Below, one piece after another: positions 8,660 through 18,196 of a DNA stretch of 64,000 bases. Made by a program: the position numbers and the translations under genes. The DNA is from Fragilariopsis cylindrus CCMP1102 (lineage: Eukaryota > Bacillariophyta > Bacillariophyceae > Bacillariales > Bacillariaceae), in contig FMBT01000356.1 in assembly GCA_900095095.1 (NCBI GenBank), positions 186,001 through 250,000 on the forward strand, written 5' to 3'. How positions within the stretch are numbered: the first letter of the stretch is position 1; each line of letters starts with the position of its first letter. The notes beneath the pieces were generated by a model, which ran no database searches, was not told the origin of the DNA, and worked only from the letters and a program-made list of their open reading frames with translations.

Positions 8660-11600
8660 TTATGAAAGGTCCTTGGCAGCGGCTGCCTTAGCGTTGTTAT
8701 ACTCTTGATTATAACGCGCTATTGAATCTTCATCGTGGCCCATTAGGGAGTTTCGATGAGTTCTGAACAGGCTCCCTTGCAATGGCTTAGTCAAATAATC
8801 CGATACCATTTCCTTTGTGGGATGATATATTACACGAATGCTTCCTTCTTTGATCTTGCTTGTCACATAGAAGTATCGGATGTTGATGTGTCTAGTTCTT
8901 TTGGTACTAGATGCTTGTCCATTGTTTTCGAGCTGTATTGTGCTTGTGTTGTCCTGTTGAATGACAACATCTGAACCAATCTTATTAAGGATTGAATCAG
9001 GATTAATTGACTTGAGTTGCTCGCCAACGAATAATTGAATCCATTCAATAAAATTCATAGCGTCATCAACTCCAACCAATTCTGCTTCAGTGGAGCTCTT
9101 TGTGTTGATCTTTTGTTTCAGGGACATTGACATTAAAGCACCCTGGCCCATTGTTAACACGGCACCAGTATGGCTTCTCATATCCTTGTGTATTGCAAAC
9201 GATGCGTCTATCGACCATAGCAGCTTCCCACTTCCATCCCAACCTAATACTAGAGGGATGGATATAGTTAACCTTAGATACTTCATCACTCTGGTTAATT
9301 TCCGATAGTCAGAGCGTGTAGGAGCTTTGACTCGGGTGCAGAGGTAAGCGACAGCCACTTGGAGATCTGGTCTTGCCCTCTTGGCAGCAAACAACAACCG
9401 AGCTGTAGATCGGTGGAAGAAATCTGCTTCTTTTTCATTCAATAGTTCTGAATCATCGTCCACATCAAATAGATTATTACTCGCTGGTGTGGGAGCTGTT
9501 CCATTCATGTCACTTGGCATTTCAGCCAGTATGTCTTCTAGATAGTCATACATAGTGAACTTCACTTTGTTCTTTTCACTATAGTCGATGGTTAAACCCA
9601 GATAATCATGTATGTCACCAGTGGTAGCTGATAATGGCTTCTTGACGGTACCAAATTCTTTGTTTACGTCATCAAGTACTGAGTCTATTACAGACTGCTT
9701 CATGTGAGATATTTTCAAATCGTCCACATGAAATTGGATAGTACATTGGTTCCCTTCAATCATTTTGTTGAAGGTGCATCTATCGTAGCAGTTTGGTTCA
9801 TACCCCCATTCAATCAATTGTTTACTGAGCTTCTTGTAGAATAGGATGGCTCCAAGGAGTGTACCATACACAGCCTTGGTCAGTTTGGCATATACATATT
9901 CTTTTCCATTCCTCTTCACTATATTTTGCTTGTATTTAGGATCAATGGCACATATCATTGTCACCATTGCTCCTTCGAACTTGAGGTAACAGTCCTTATC
10001 AGCTGGGTAATCAGCCTGCAGGAAAGCACCTGGTATGTCACAGGTTGCGACCTTCCTGCCTTCAATGGCATCCATTAAACATGATGTCATTAGAGCGTAT
10101 ATAGATACCGTTGGTGAACTGGATTCATCTTTCGATATGTATTCACGTTGGGGTCTACCATCCGCACATCCTCTTGCTTTGATCTTTCCACATCTTTTTC
10201 TTTTCAAGAACATAAGATAGTTTAGAGCCTCAAACCGTATTGAACTGCTTGTTTCCGATGGTCGCAACATTTTGACTGCTCCCATTCCCAGGAGGTTGTC
10301 ATCAAGTTCCTTCATAGTTGCTTCATATCCCATTGCGCCAAATTCCTTTAGCCCTCTATTGAAACCATACTGTGGAGTTGACTTCGATGCCTCTACATGA
10401 CTATATGAGGCGATCGTGCTAAGGACGTATGCTTGCTTCGAATGCGCTAGGTTCCAGTATGAACCCAGGTCCGAATCGAGCTCGCGCGGAGCAGATGGTT
10501 CGTCTTCTTCTTCTTCAGATGTATCGTTAGTAATAATGTCATCGTTGGATGTTATGGTGGGTTCCATCATATCATCGTCTTCAAGATCATCTTCAATCAA
10601 ATTGGTATCATTTTCAACGATGATTCTTTTCTTCTTCTTCTTATCCTTCCCACACTCCTGCTTTGATGTTGAGATAGCGAGATTCACCCCGGATCGGGTG
10701 CGACTGTCAAGGATAATAGGTGCATCTTCGTTTTCATTGAGAGTGTCCCTGTTGTGTTGCTGTATTGGATTCTGAAAGAAGTCGATTTGTGAATCAGGTT
10801 CATCACCGCCGAATCCTTTTGAGTCAGGATCCGATTCATCAACTGTCTTGTCTTTCGCCTCGAGCTTCAACTCCTTTTGAAGTTCCTCTCGATATTCCTC
10901 ATCCATTTTGAAATCAGTGTCAGAGGCATTACTGTCATCGTCATTGATTACATTAGCAGCAAAGTCATCTAACGTGACTCTTCCATTGATGTCGGCAAAT
11001 TCAATTCCTTCCGGTTGTTGTTCTTGCTCTCCAATGTTAGTGACAGTATTGACTAGTGCATCAGTCGTTGGGATGATTGTAACACGATTAACGGATACAG
11101 GTTGCTTGGTGTTCAACTTGAATACAACATGACCACTACCATTGTCAGCGCGACCGATGTACAGGGCATCGATAGATCTCTCTTCATCAGTGCTGTTCGT
11201 TCCACCAGTATGCCCTTGGACGTACTGCCCTACCTTGATAGTGGGGCATCTAAACTTCTTTCCTGTTACTATTTCTCTTGGAGATAATACGGAATGGATG
11301 CCATTCTGCTTAGGTAGTGAGTTGATTAGCATTGTAACTCGGAGGACCATTTCAACAGTGAAGCGTTTTGGGAGTTTCTTATAAGGCATCATTAGTCTTA
11401 CTGCTCTGATTCTTTCTTTGAGGAATCTAATTTGTCTTTCGACGGTCTCAACGTGCCTACCTGCATCACATGTTGATAGTGTGATGTTGTATGGCTTGTC
11501 TTGTAGCTCATGCTTGATGCATTCAAATGCACCATCTGCTTCAATCGTTACAACCTTAAACACACTCCTACTTTTGTATGTTTGTGTTATCTTTAGGATG

Positions 11601-13222
11601 CATGCCAGTATGGCATCGCGATTGTTCTTTCGAACGCAGTACGTTTGTATCAGACCAATATGCTTGGAGTACGATATAAGAAACTTGATTCCATTGATAT
11701 GCATGATATCAATTGCTAGGTGGACGTTGGAGTATTCTTTCATGATGAAAGATGGGATGTCTGTTACGTCATCCTCTCTTGGCATAATGCTCTTGTTCTT
11801 GACAGTCTTTCCTTTCATTGCTGGGACATCAGGTCCGAATATTTTCTTGGCGATACGCACATCCCTTCTTGTGAAAGGGCTGTTGCCAATAACATTATGT
11901 TCAATTGCATTAGCCAGATCAAAGTCACTAGGGCATGCTAGTGCTTCTTGGAGATCCCTGACTTTTGCAGCTCTTCTACAATCGATTGCAGAAAAGTGTG
12001 CACTCTCCCCTTTTACAGTTTGATGTGCCATGACGATATGGTGGTCGTCATCGGTCGTGATATCGATGCAGTACATCCCATTGGATGTCTTACCAAATCT
12101 TACATATGAACCATCATCATTGAATACGTATATTGCATTGTCAATGGCGCTGTCCATAACCACTCGCTTGGTATCAGTAAGCATAGCTAGCGATAGCAAG
12201 TTGGCTACTCCATTCGGATAAAAATAGTAGCCATCCGATGGGAGAGGCAGGGTGTTAAGGTCATCGCATAGACGTCCAATATCCTTGATTTGGAACTTCG
12301 AATCTGTAGTCCGTACAGAGATAGAACTGTTTTCATCAGCTTGGATGTCAGCCAGAAGGAAGGCATCTTTAAAGATGTGAATACTAGATCCGCTATCAAT
12401 AGCAATGGTGGTCCGTGGGCCGACATGCTTACCCCCACTCCTTGCTTTCGGTGTTTGAATTGTAGCAGACAATTCAAATGCCGGAAGTAAATCAGAAACA
12501 AAGATAGGATCAGTTGTAACAGAGACAACTTGGTGATTAAGGACATAGGCACCGTCCCAAATCATACCACCAGTCCAGTAGGGAGAGATGGCATCGTACC
12601 ACGAGATATCTTGACATGATGGGTCATCTATAGGATAGATGGTGGACGCGGACACGAACGTATCCGAAGGGATACGAGGAATCTTGGATCGGTGTTCGGA
12701 TCGAGACTGGGTACTGGACCCAGTATTGGTTCGATCCTTGGTTCGACTGTTACCATTCGCCGAATGTGGAATCGGCCCTGAGATAACAGAGTGCCTCTCA
12801 CGACTGCGCTTGCGTGCAAAGAAGACATGTAGATGGCTTCCTGAAGAGGTCTTGTTGTTCTTAGAGTTGTGTTTTCTGGAGATCGGTTTTGGGCGCATGC
12901 CAATGACTGGATGAGTGAAAATATTAAGTCGAGATAGCATGTGCTCAAATCGTTGAAACACGTTGTAGATTGGGTTGATATAGTTAATTTTGTTGAACAC
13001 AATGGAATCGATCTCCATGATTGTTTCACCTAAGGTTATAACAGCATTGCCAATTTCTTCACACATAAATGCAATGATTTTGCAATATGTGATCCAAACG
13101 TTGTTGTATAGCGAGTAGCATGTAAACCTGGGCAGTAAACCGGTAGAGAGTAAAAACCATCCTAGACAGATGGATGAATAGATTGTTCGGATCCATCCAG
13201 TGTCGTACGGGTGATAGGGCAT
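8660..13222 (-). CDS. pol: Element A Pol: protease, integrase, reverse transcriptase, RNase H
   Basis: This is a 1,520-residue polyprotein that copies and integrates the element. In order: a hydrophobic N-terminal domain (about residues 10-85), a basic linker containing FFARKR, an aspartic protease motif DSGSS (about 277), and an integrase core with Asp in IDIMHING (about 503), Asp in EADGAF and Glu in VERQIRFLKER. A basic/acidic linker follows, then RT with CDIPGAFLQADYP and the catalytic FHVDD (about 1163), and RNase H with SIDASFA and KSSTEAEL (about 1374), ending in the typical DYLTKPLQG. The HHCC zinc finger usually found before the integrase is not obvious. The first ATG lies 11 bases after the gag stop. 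The frame is open further upstream into gag in the -1 register, so synthesis may instead be by frameshift. Confidence 0.95.
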   Translation of the reverse strand: MPYHPYDTGWIRTIYSSICLGWFLLSTGLLPRFTCYSLYNNVWITYCKIIAFMCEEIGNAVITLGETIMEIDSIVFNKINYINPIYNVFQRFEHMLSRLNIFTHPVIGMRPKPISRKHNSKNNKTSSGSHLHVFFARKRSRERHSVISGPIPHSANGNSRTKDRTNTGSSTQSRSEHRSKIPRIPSDTFVSASTIYPIDDPSCQDISWYDAISPYWTGGMIWDGAYVLNHQVVSVTTDPIFVSDLLPAFELSATIQTPKARSGGKHVGPRTTIAIDSGSSIHIFKDAFLLADIQADENSSISVRTTDSKFQIKDIGRLCDDLNTLPLPSDGYYFYPNGVANLLSLAMLTDTKRVVMDSAIDNAIYVFNDDGSYVRFGKTSNGMYCIDITTDDDHHIVMAHQTVKGESAHFSAIDCRRAAKVRDLQEALACPSDFDLANAIEHNVIGNSPFTRRDVRIAKKIFGPDVPAMKGKTVKNKSIMPREDDVTDIPSFIMKEYSNVHLAIDIMHINGIKFLISYSKHIGLIQTYCVRKNNRDAILACILKITQTYKSRSVFKVVTIEADGAFECIKHELQDKPYNITLSTCDAGRHVETVERQIRFLKERIRAVRLMMPYKKLPKRFTVEMVLRVTMLINSLPKQNGIHSVLSPREIVTGKKFRCPTIKVGQYVQGHTGGTNSTDEERSIDALYIGRADNGSGHVVFKLNTKQPVSVNRVTIIPTTDALVNTVTNIGEQEQQPEGIEFADINGRVTLDDFAANVINDDDSNASDTDFKMDEEYREELQKELKLEAKDKTVDESDPDSKGFGGDEPDSQIDFFQNPIQQHNRDTLNENEDAPIILDSRTRSGVNLAISTSKQECGKDKKKKKRIIVENDTNLIEDDLEDDDMMEPTITSNDDIITNDTSEEEEDEPSAPRELDSDLGSYWNLAHSKQAYVLSTIASYSHVEASKSTPQYGFNRGLKEFGAMGYEATMKELDDNLLGMGAVKMLRPSETSSSIRFEALNYLMFLKRKRCGKIKARGCADGRPQREYISKDESSSPTVSIYALMTSCLMDAIEGRKVATCDIPGAFLQADYPADKDCYLKFEGAMVTMICAIDPKYKQNIVKRNGKEYVYAKLTKAVYGTLLGAILFYKKLSKQLIEWGYEPNCYDRCTFNKMIEGNQCTIQFHVDDLKISHMKQSVIDSVLDDVNKEFGTVKKPLSATTGDIHDYLGLTIDYSEKNKVKFTMYDYLEDILAEMPSDMNGTAPTPASNNLFDVDDDSELLNEKEADFFHRSTARLLFAAKRARPDLQVAVAYLCTRVKAPTRSDYRKLTRVMKYLRLTISIPLVLGWDGSGKLLWSIDASFAIHKDMRSHTGAVLTMGQGALMSMSLKQKINTKSSTEAELVGVDDAMNFIEWIQLFVGEQLKSINPDSILNKIGSDVVIQQDNTSTIQLENNGQASSTKRTRHINIRYFYVTSKIKEGSIRVIYHPTKEMVSDYLTKPLQGSLFRTHRNSLMGHDEDSIARYNQEYNNAKAAAAKDLS

Positions 13223-13233
13223 TCGATCTTCCT

Positions 13234-15564
13234 TTAAGAAAGGCCCTGATGAAAATCCGATGTATTCAGAATCAAATGGAATCCGGAGACAGTCATTTGA
13301 TGGAATTTTGGCAGTCCATGGCGATGGAGTATATTATTCAATTGATGCCCTTTTAGTGCGGATTCAAGTAGTTCAACTGTGTTGATACCACAGTTGACCA
13401 ATTTACGGGTCACTTTATTAATCCATCGATTGGGCTTTCGTCGTCGTTGATTGATTGATACAGCCACCACTGTGTGGTGTAATAGAACATGGGCTTGTGG
13501 AAAGACCATGCGTTCATCATCGGGACCAATTTCGGTGATCATCCGATCATACCGAGCTTTGTAAAACCTCAGATGATCATGGTGTCGGTCCGTTTCCTCT
13601 TTGAGGTAACGTACTGTATCACCATGTAGAGCAGTTTGATTGACATCGATAACTTGCTGACGTAGTCTCCTAGCAGCTTCTGCAACACTGCATCCTTCAA
13701 AGAGATCATCTAGTGCAGCGATATTCCGGATTCCAGAGAGTTTCAATTTCTCGCGAACAACATCAGAGTAGTCAATGATGTGTTCCGGAGTAGGACTATC
13801 GTATTCATAACTGACGAGAGGGACGTCATCATCATCTGCATCGTAGCTTTTGATTCGGACGGTGCCTGTATTTTTGACACGTTGTGCTGTGAGGTACACA
13901 ACTGTTTCAAAACAATGCGCCTTGTTGATTGTTATGGGAGATTTTCCAGTCTTAGGACGGTTACGGTTCTCTTCAAGTTCACGATTCCATTCATCGGTGT
14001 CCCAGTCGCTTGAATTACCATGTCGGTCACCCGCATGGTCAATATCAGAGTTACTGTCGAAATCAGTTGAATCACCTTGTCGACCACCTGGACGATCAAC
14101 AACATGGGCACAAGTGACAAAATCGGGTTCATTGTCATCATAGATATCATCAACATCTTGCAACTGCGCGAAGCTTGCTCCGAAGAAACGATCGTTATCA
14201 GCCTCTTCGGTGGCTGCACCAATGACCGTCGCCATGACGGATGCATCGAATTCAGATGAAGATGGAGCGACGATGTCCGGTGGCAATTCTTCGATAGTTA
14301 GTTCTGGTTCTGGATCAGATAGGTTATCTTCAGCCTCCTCTTGAATAGATGACACTGGATCCGGTGACGATACTTCATGATATGATACAATAGCATCGTC
14401 AGTAGTAGTATTCTTGGCTGGTTGCACAGCGAAGGTTGATAGTAACGCTAGCGCGTCACTGATTGTGTTGGGGTAACAATCTCCTGCAGCAGTAGAGTAA
14501 GTAGTCATTAAATGAGTTTTGAGATTCTTATTTAATGAATTCTTCACAATCAGTCGATCGACAGTTCGCTCTTCAACAAGTTTGTCAATAGACACTTGAT
14601 CCGCCGGTTTCAATGCAAGGTATGCATTGAAAGTGGTGGGTGTCGGGAGAGCTGACAGTACCTTTTCAAGTGAAACCTCCCCGAATGCGAACTTTCCGCA
14701 TGTGAAGATAGCTGATTTGTATCGGTCCTGTACTTGTTTTGAGAATGTGGAGTCATCTACATTAGCTGCTTGCTTGAAGGCAATCGCAGCATGTAAGGTG
14801 TGGAGGTTCTGAAATTCTTGATCGACTTTAACAATCCCATTGGTTTGCGCACATACTGAACGGAGGATTTGTAAGAATCCTATTAAATCTTTGTTAGTTT
14901 CGACAAGAGCCATTCTCTTGTCGGCGCGACAGTATGTGATGATAACATCCTCTACATTCCCAATTGCTGTACGATAGTATGCTTGAGAGAATCTTTCATA
15001 GTTATTCCAGTTGGCTTTTTGTATTTTTACATCGATGAAGCAGTTTGAATCCATACTTGCTTTTAGGATAGGATCGAAACAGACTAGTCGTTTCTCTCCA
15101 GTTGGTGTAGTAGTATCTGCACCCGTAGCATCTTTTGTGTAGATGGTAACGACGGTTGAATGCTTCAACGGATCTGATTTCGATGTAACGAAATCAGATT
15201 CAACTTTGGCAACCAATTCAAGAATAGATGAATCAAGTCCATAGGCTTTCTCGCCAGCTGCTGTTCCTGCCATCGTGTTCTGAAGAACACGATATTGTCC
15301 CAGTAGATTGCCATTAGCTAATGCAACGACAATTCCTTTCATAGGACTGGTACCAGATGCTAAACCTTCAAACTTGGATTTCGCAACTTGTTGTTGTTTG
15401 TTCTTCTTGCTTGAGGCATTGGATGGATGATTTTTCTTCTTTTGGTTTGCTGTGTTCTTTGCGGCTGCGGCGGCAGCCTTTGCTTCCTTCTCTTTGGCAG
15501 AGAGGGCGTTACCGGTACCACCAGTTGTACTAGTGGTATCAGTAGGTTTGTCGATGACAGCCAT
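13234..15564 (-). CDS. gag: Element A Gag
   Basis: This is the 776-residue structural protein of the particle. The N-terminus is Ala/Lys-rich and basic (KEKEAKAAAAAAK, NQKKKNHPSNASSKKNK), the middle is globular, and about residues 390-540 are strongly acidic. The C-terminal part (HRRRKPNRWINKVTRKLVN) is clearly homologous to element B Gag. No CCHC zinc knuckle is visible, unlike element C Gag. The ATG at 15564 is preceded by GTAAGA and lies 112 bp inside the 5' LTR. The stop is at 13234-13236. The last ~36 codons are also open in the -1 frame, which leads into pol. Confidence 0.9.
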   Translation of the reverse strand: MAVIDKPTDTTSTTGGTGNALSAKEKEAKAAAAAAKNTANQKKKNHPSNASSKKNKQQQVAKSKFEGLASGTSPMKGIVVALANGNLLGQYRVLQNTMAGTAAGEKAYGLDSSILELVAKVESDFVTSKSDPLKHSTVVTIYTKDATGADTTTPTGEKRLVCFDPILKASMDSNCFIDVKIQKANWNNYERFSQAYYRTAIGNVEDVIITYCRADKRMALVETNKDLIGFLQILRSVCAQTNGIVKVDQEFQNLHTLHAAIAFKQAANVDDSTFSKQVQDRYKSAIFTCGKFAFGEVSLEKVLSALPTPTTFNAYLALKPADQVSIDKLVEERTVDRLIVKNSLNKNLKTHLMTTYSTAAGDCYPNTISDALALLSTFAVQPAKNTTTDDAIVSYHEVSSPDPVSSIQEEAEDNLSDPEPELTIEELPPDIVAPSSSEFDASVMATVIGAATEEADNDRFFGASFAQLQDVDDIYDDNEPDFVTCAHVVDRPGGRQGDSTDFDSNSDIDHAGDRHGNSSDWDTDEWNRELEENRNRPKTGKSPITINKAHCFETVVYLTAQRVKNTGTVRIKSYDADDDDVPLVSYEYDSPTPEHIIDYSDVVREKLKLSGIRNIAALDDLFEGCSVAEAARRLRQQVIDVNQTALHGDTVRYLKEETDRHHDHLRFYKARYDRMITEIGPDDERMVFPQAHVLLHHTVVAVSINQRRRKPNRWINKVTRKLVNCGINTVELLESALKGHQLNNILHRHGLPKFHQMTVSGFHLILNTSDFHQGLS

Positions 15565-15676
15565 TCTTACAAGGTGATAGTATTTAGGATACTAATAGGT
15601 ATATCTTGTAGGATGGTTGTTGTTGTTGATTCGATTCGATTGATCTAATCAATGACTGTGATTATTTATTATAAAA

Positions 15677-16072
15677 TGTTGAAATACAGTAATCGCAACG
15701 CCGTGGGTATTGGTATGTTGCTTATTACGTAATGCTTGAAGATACTAGAGTGATATATAGGTTTGAATACTATGTATGGCTAGCTTATTAACTTGTTATT
15801 ATTATTTACCTATTGCATAAGTTTTATAATAAATAATGACTAACATTGGTGATGGCAATCCGAGGTGCCGATGGAGGTGCTTACATTGAGTTACATTAAC
15901 GCAATGTAAATACGACACATCTTTTCTCTTCAATTGCCAACCACACGATAATGCGCAGCAAATATATATTTATTGTAAGGAAACAACATGCACAGATGTC
16001 ACGACGTTCGTGACACATTATGACTGTTGTGAAAACCTCACAGGACTCGTATTAATAATTGAATCCCCAACA
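15677..16072 (-). repeat. Element A 5' LTR
   Basis: This 396-bp LTR pairs with 8197-8592. On the minus strand it drives gag. No TATA box was assigned with confidence. Confidence 0.95.
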
Positions 16073-16333
16073 CTATGGGTTGAAATTGTTTTTTCATTTT
16101 TTATTGCTTTACAATCTGCGACCAAAGATAATTAACGTAAAAAATTAACAAAGCAGGGCGGTATGATCATTTGGAGGTTATATTTTAATTGAATTAAGAT
16201 TTAACTGAGCAACACTCCCTAAAATAATTATTAAACTTAAGTCGTGAATAAATTTTTACTCTATTGATTTTTTTCTTATTACTATCACTATCATCACAAA
16301 TATTATGCATTCAGATTCTCAAATCTGATAATT

Positions 16334-18196
16334 TTATTTCTTATCGCGTTTTGATCGACGATGACGACTCCTACTCTTCGTTGTACCACTGGAACTACTT
16401 TTAGCACTTGCGAAACTATCATCATCATCATCATCATCAATTCTTGGATCATACCCTGCAACTTGACGAACTCGACGAGTTGATGGCAGGCGAACTCTAG
16501 ATCTGATGCTATCACTACCATTATTAATCGAAACAATCGAATTCAAACCGGCTAATCCTGGGACTGTTACTGTTTTAATAGCCGGAGCCTGCATCTGCAT
16601 GCGCCTTACCCTGCTTATACGTAAAAGGTTTGCAGCATGAACAGACGGACGTGTTGTTTCAGTTTCAATGGTTGAATCATCTATATCCGAAGCATCATCA
16701 GAAAACTCACTATGATAACTTTCATCCGTAAAATAGGAATCGAGATCATCTTTCTTGTTCCCTGCAGCAATAGACATAGAACGTATTGATTTTGTAATTG
16801 ACGCAACAGGTGAAGGAGATCGTACCTTATTTTTCTTCTTCTTCTGACGACGTCTATCAAATTGAATTGTTGCTTCAGCCTGTCGCATAATCTGTTCAGT
16901 TGGGTTTAAATCATTGTCGTCATTGTTAATTTCATAACCAAGTACCCCACCGGCCATTGCAGTAGGTGGTACAATACTTTCGTCCTCCTTGAAGAAGAAA
17001 AAAGCATAGTTTAGTGTAGAACGAGCACGTGGTAGTTCAACTACTACACCAGTTGCCCCTTTCATAACTCTTCCCCACTTGTTGTATGGATTTCTTGGAG
17101 ATTTCTCAATAGCTTTTGGGACTTTCAACTTGTAGGTTTTTACTTCTTCAGACTGACTACCCTTTCTCTGAGAGGCTCTGCGAAGAGTTGAGTTCCTTTT
17201 TGTTAGTGGTTTCTCCATTGCGTTTATAACACCGGGAACACTACCAAGACCTTTTCCAAGCGTATACTCAGCTTCAAGTCGAGACTTGATCAATGTCATT
17301 GTGAATATAATTTCTTTTCCATTTGGTCCAACTTCAACCTGATAAGAGGACAAATTCACACCTGAAGGGATATTAGTACGGACGATGCAACAATCTCTAC
17401 TATGTACATTGTCCGTATAGTCAGGATCATCAACATCTAATATACCAACAAATGGATCAAGAATTTCAAAAGCAACAGGGCATTGCCCTTTGATAAAGTC
17501 AGCCTTTGCAAGATCTTCCATGATTTCGTCAATATGTCGTGTAGGTGTATGTAACTCTTCTTCCTCTATCTCTTCTTCTTCTTCTTCTTCTTCTTCTTCG
17601 TCTTCTAATTGATCACCACCAACTGTTAAAGAGTCGTAATCGTTTCCTCCCTCTTCTTCTTCTTCTTCTTGTTGTTGTTGTTGTTGTTGTTGATTAGCGC
17701 GTTCTTCAATTATTACCTCTTCGTAGATTGCGTCTCGACCTGGAAGAAACCCGTCTTCTAAGTGCTCAGCAGGAATGTCACCTACTATTTCGGGACGAGG
17801 TTCAAAGTTCCCTTTCTTGAGGAATGGCTTAGCAAATTTAACAACTAGAAACAAGATAAAATTGAGTTGAAGTTGTTCTTGCTGAAAGGGGTAATATGGG
17901 TTGTAATTGTTGTAGGGATTGAATACAATACACTTACGGTTACCAGTTCTTTGATTAGGTTTATTTGCTTTCCACAGAACGATCTTGTCGTAAAGGGCAA
18001 GAAAATTACGGCGTAGATTACGTTCACCTTTCTCAGTATGCTTGTGATACTTGTGGCTTAATTCTTGACCAGCAGGTGTGTGGTCAAAAAAGTTATCGTA
18101 TTGTGCTTTACTTCTATCAATATCACCAGAGTTAATAGCTCGAGCAACAAGAGCAGCGTCGTCACTTGCGGGTTTCCACTGAACTACCTTTGACAT
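16334..18196 (-). CDS. Acidic hypothetical protein, probable 93-nt in-frame intron
   Basis: This is an unrecognised protein of about 620 residues. The start is set at the ATG MSKVVQWKP (18196). The N-terminal ~90 residues look globular and charged (DNFFDHTPAGQELSHKYHKH). The middle has poly-Gln and poly-Glu tracts from CAA/GAA microsatellites (about 17571-17691). After that comes a predicted beta-rich region (SSYQVEVGPNGKEIIFTMTL), and the tail is basic and Ser-rich (TTKSRSRHRRSKRDKK). A GTAAGT...TTTCTAG segment at 17937-17845 (93 nt, a multiple of three) reads as hydrophobic nonsense between GNRK and VVKFAKPF and is most likely an intron. Removing it gives about 590 residues. No transmembrane segment remains after that. 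The function is unknown; a nuclear or chromatin role is only a compositional guess. Confidence 0.7.
   Translation of the reverse strand: MSKVVQWKPASDDAALVARAINSGDIDRSKAQYDNFFDHTPAGQELSHKYHKHTEKGERNLRRNFLALYDKIVLWKANKPNQRTGNRKCIVFNPYNNYNPYYPFQQEQLQLNFILFLVVKFAKPFLKKGNFEPRPEIVGDIPAEHLEDGFLPGRDAIYEEVIIEERANQQQQQQQQEEEEEEGGNDYDSLTVGGDQLEDEEEEEEEEEEIEEEELHTPTRHIDEIMEDLAKADFIKGQCPVAFEILDPFVGILDVDDPDYTDNVHSRDCCIVRTNIPSGVNLSSYQVEVGPNGKEIIFTMTLIKSRLEAEYTLGKGLGSVPGVINAMEKPLTKRNSTLRRASQRKGSQSEEVKTYKLKVPKAIEKSPRNPYNKWGRVMKGATGVVVELPRARSTLNYAFFFFKEDESIVPPTAMAGGVLGYEINNDDNDLNPTEQIMRQAEATIQFDRRRQKKKKNKVRSPSPVASITKSIRSMSIAAGNKKDDLDSYFTDESYHSEFSDDASDIDDSTIETETTRPSVHAANLLRISRVRRMQMQAPAIKTVTVPGLAGLNSIVSINNGSDSIRSRVRLPSTRRVRQVAGYDPRIDDDDDDDSFASAKSSSSGTTKSRSRHRRSKRDKK

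Larger units (their letters stand above)
8197..16072 (-). mobile_element. Element A: complete Ty1/copia-type LTR retrotransposon (7,876 bp)
   Basis: LTRs of 396 bp begin TGTTG and end CAACA. They flank gag (right, upstream on the minus strand) and pol with the copia order protease-integrase-RT-RNase H. The 5-bp target duplication ctatg lies at 8192-8196 and 16073-16077. The two LTRs differ at about two positions (8212-region G/A and near 15975 G/A), so insertion is recent. A purine-rich tract ending GGAGTG, complementary to 8593 onward, abuts the 3' LTR and is the likely polypurine primer. I could not identify the tRNA primer site next to the 5' LTR. Both open reading frames are intact, so the copy may be active. 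Confidence 0.95.

Noticed and set aside
11418-12023. 201-residue plus-strand open frame within element A
   Set aside because: Antisense to the integrase coding region. The pol reading is unambiguous.
13222-13345. Canonical -1 slippery heptamer at the A gag-pol overlap
   Set aside because: No X-XXY-YYZ in the gag register was found; only the conserved CGGATTTTC is noted as a candidate.
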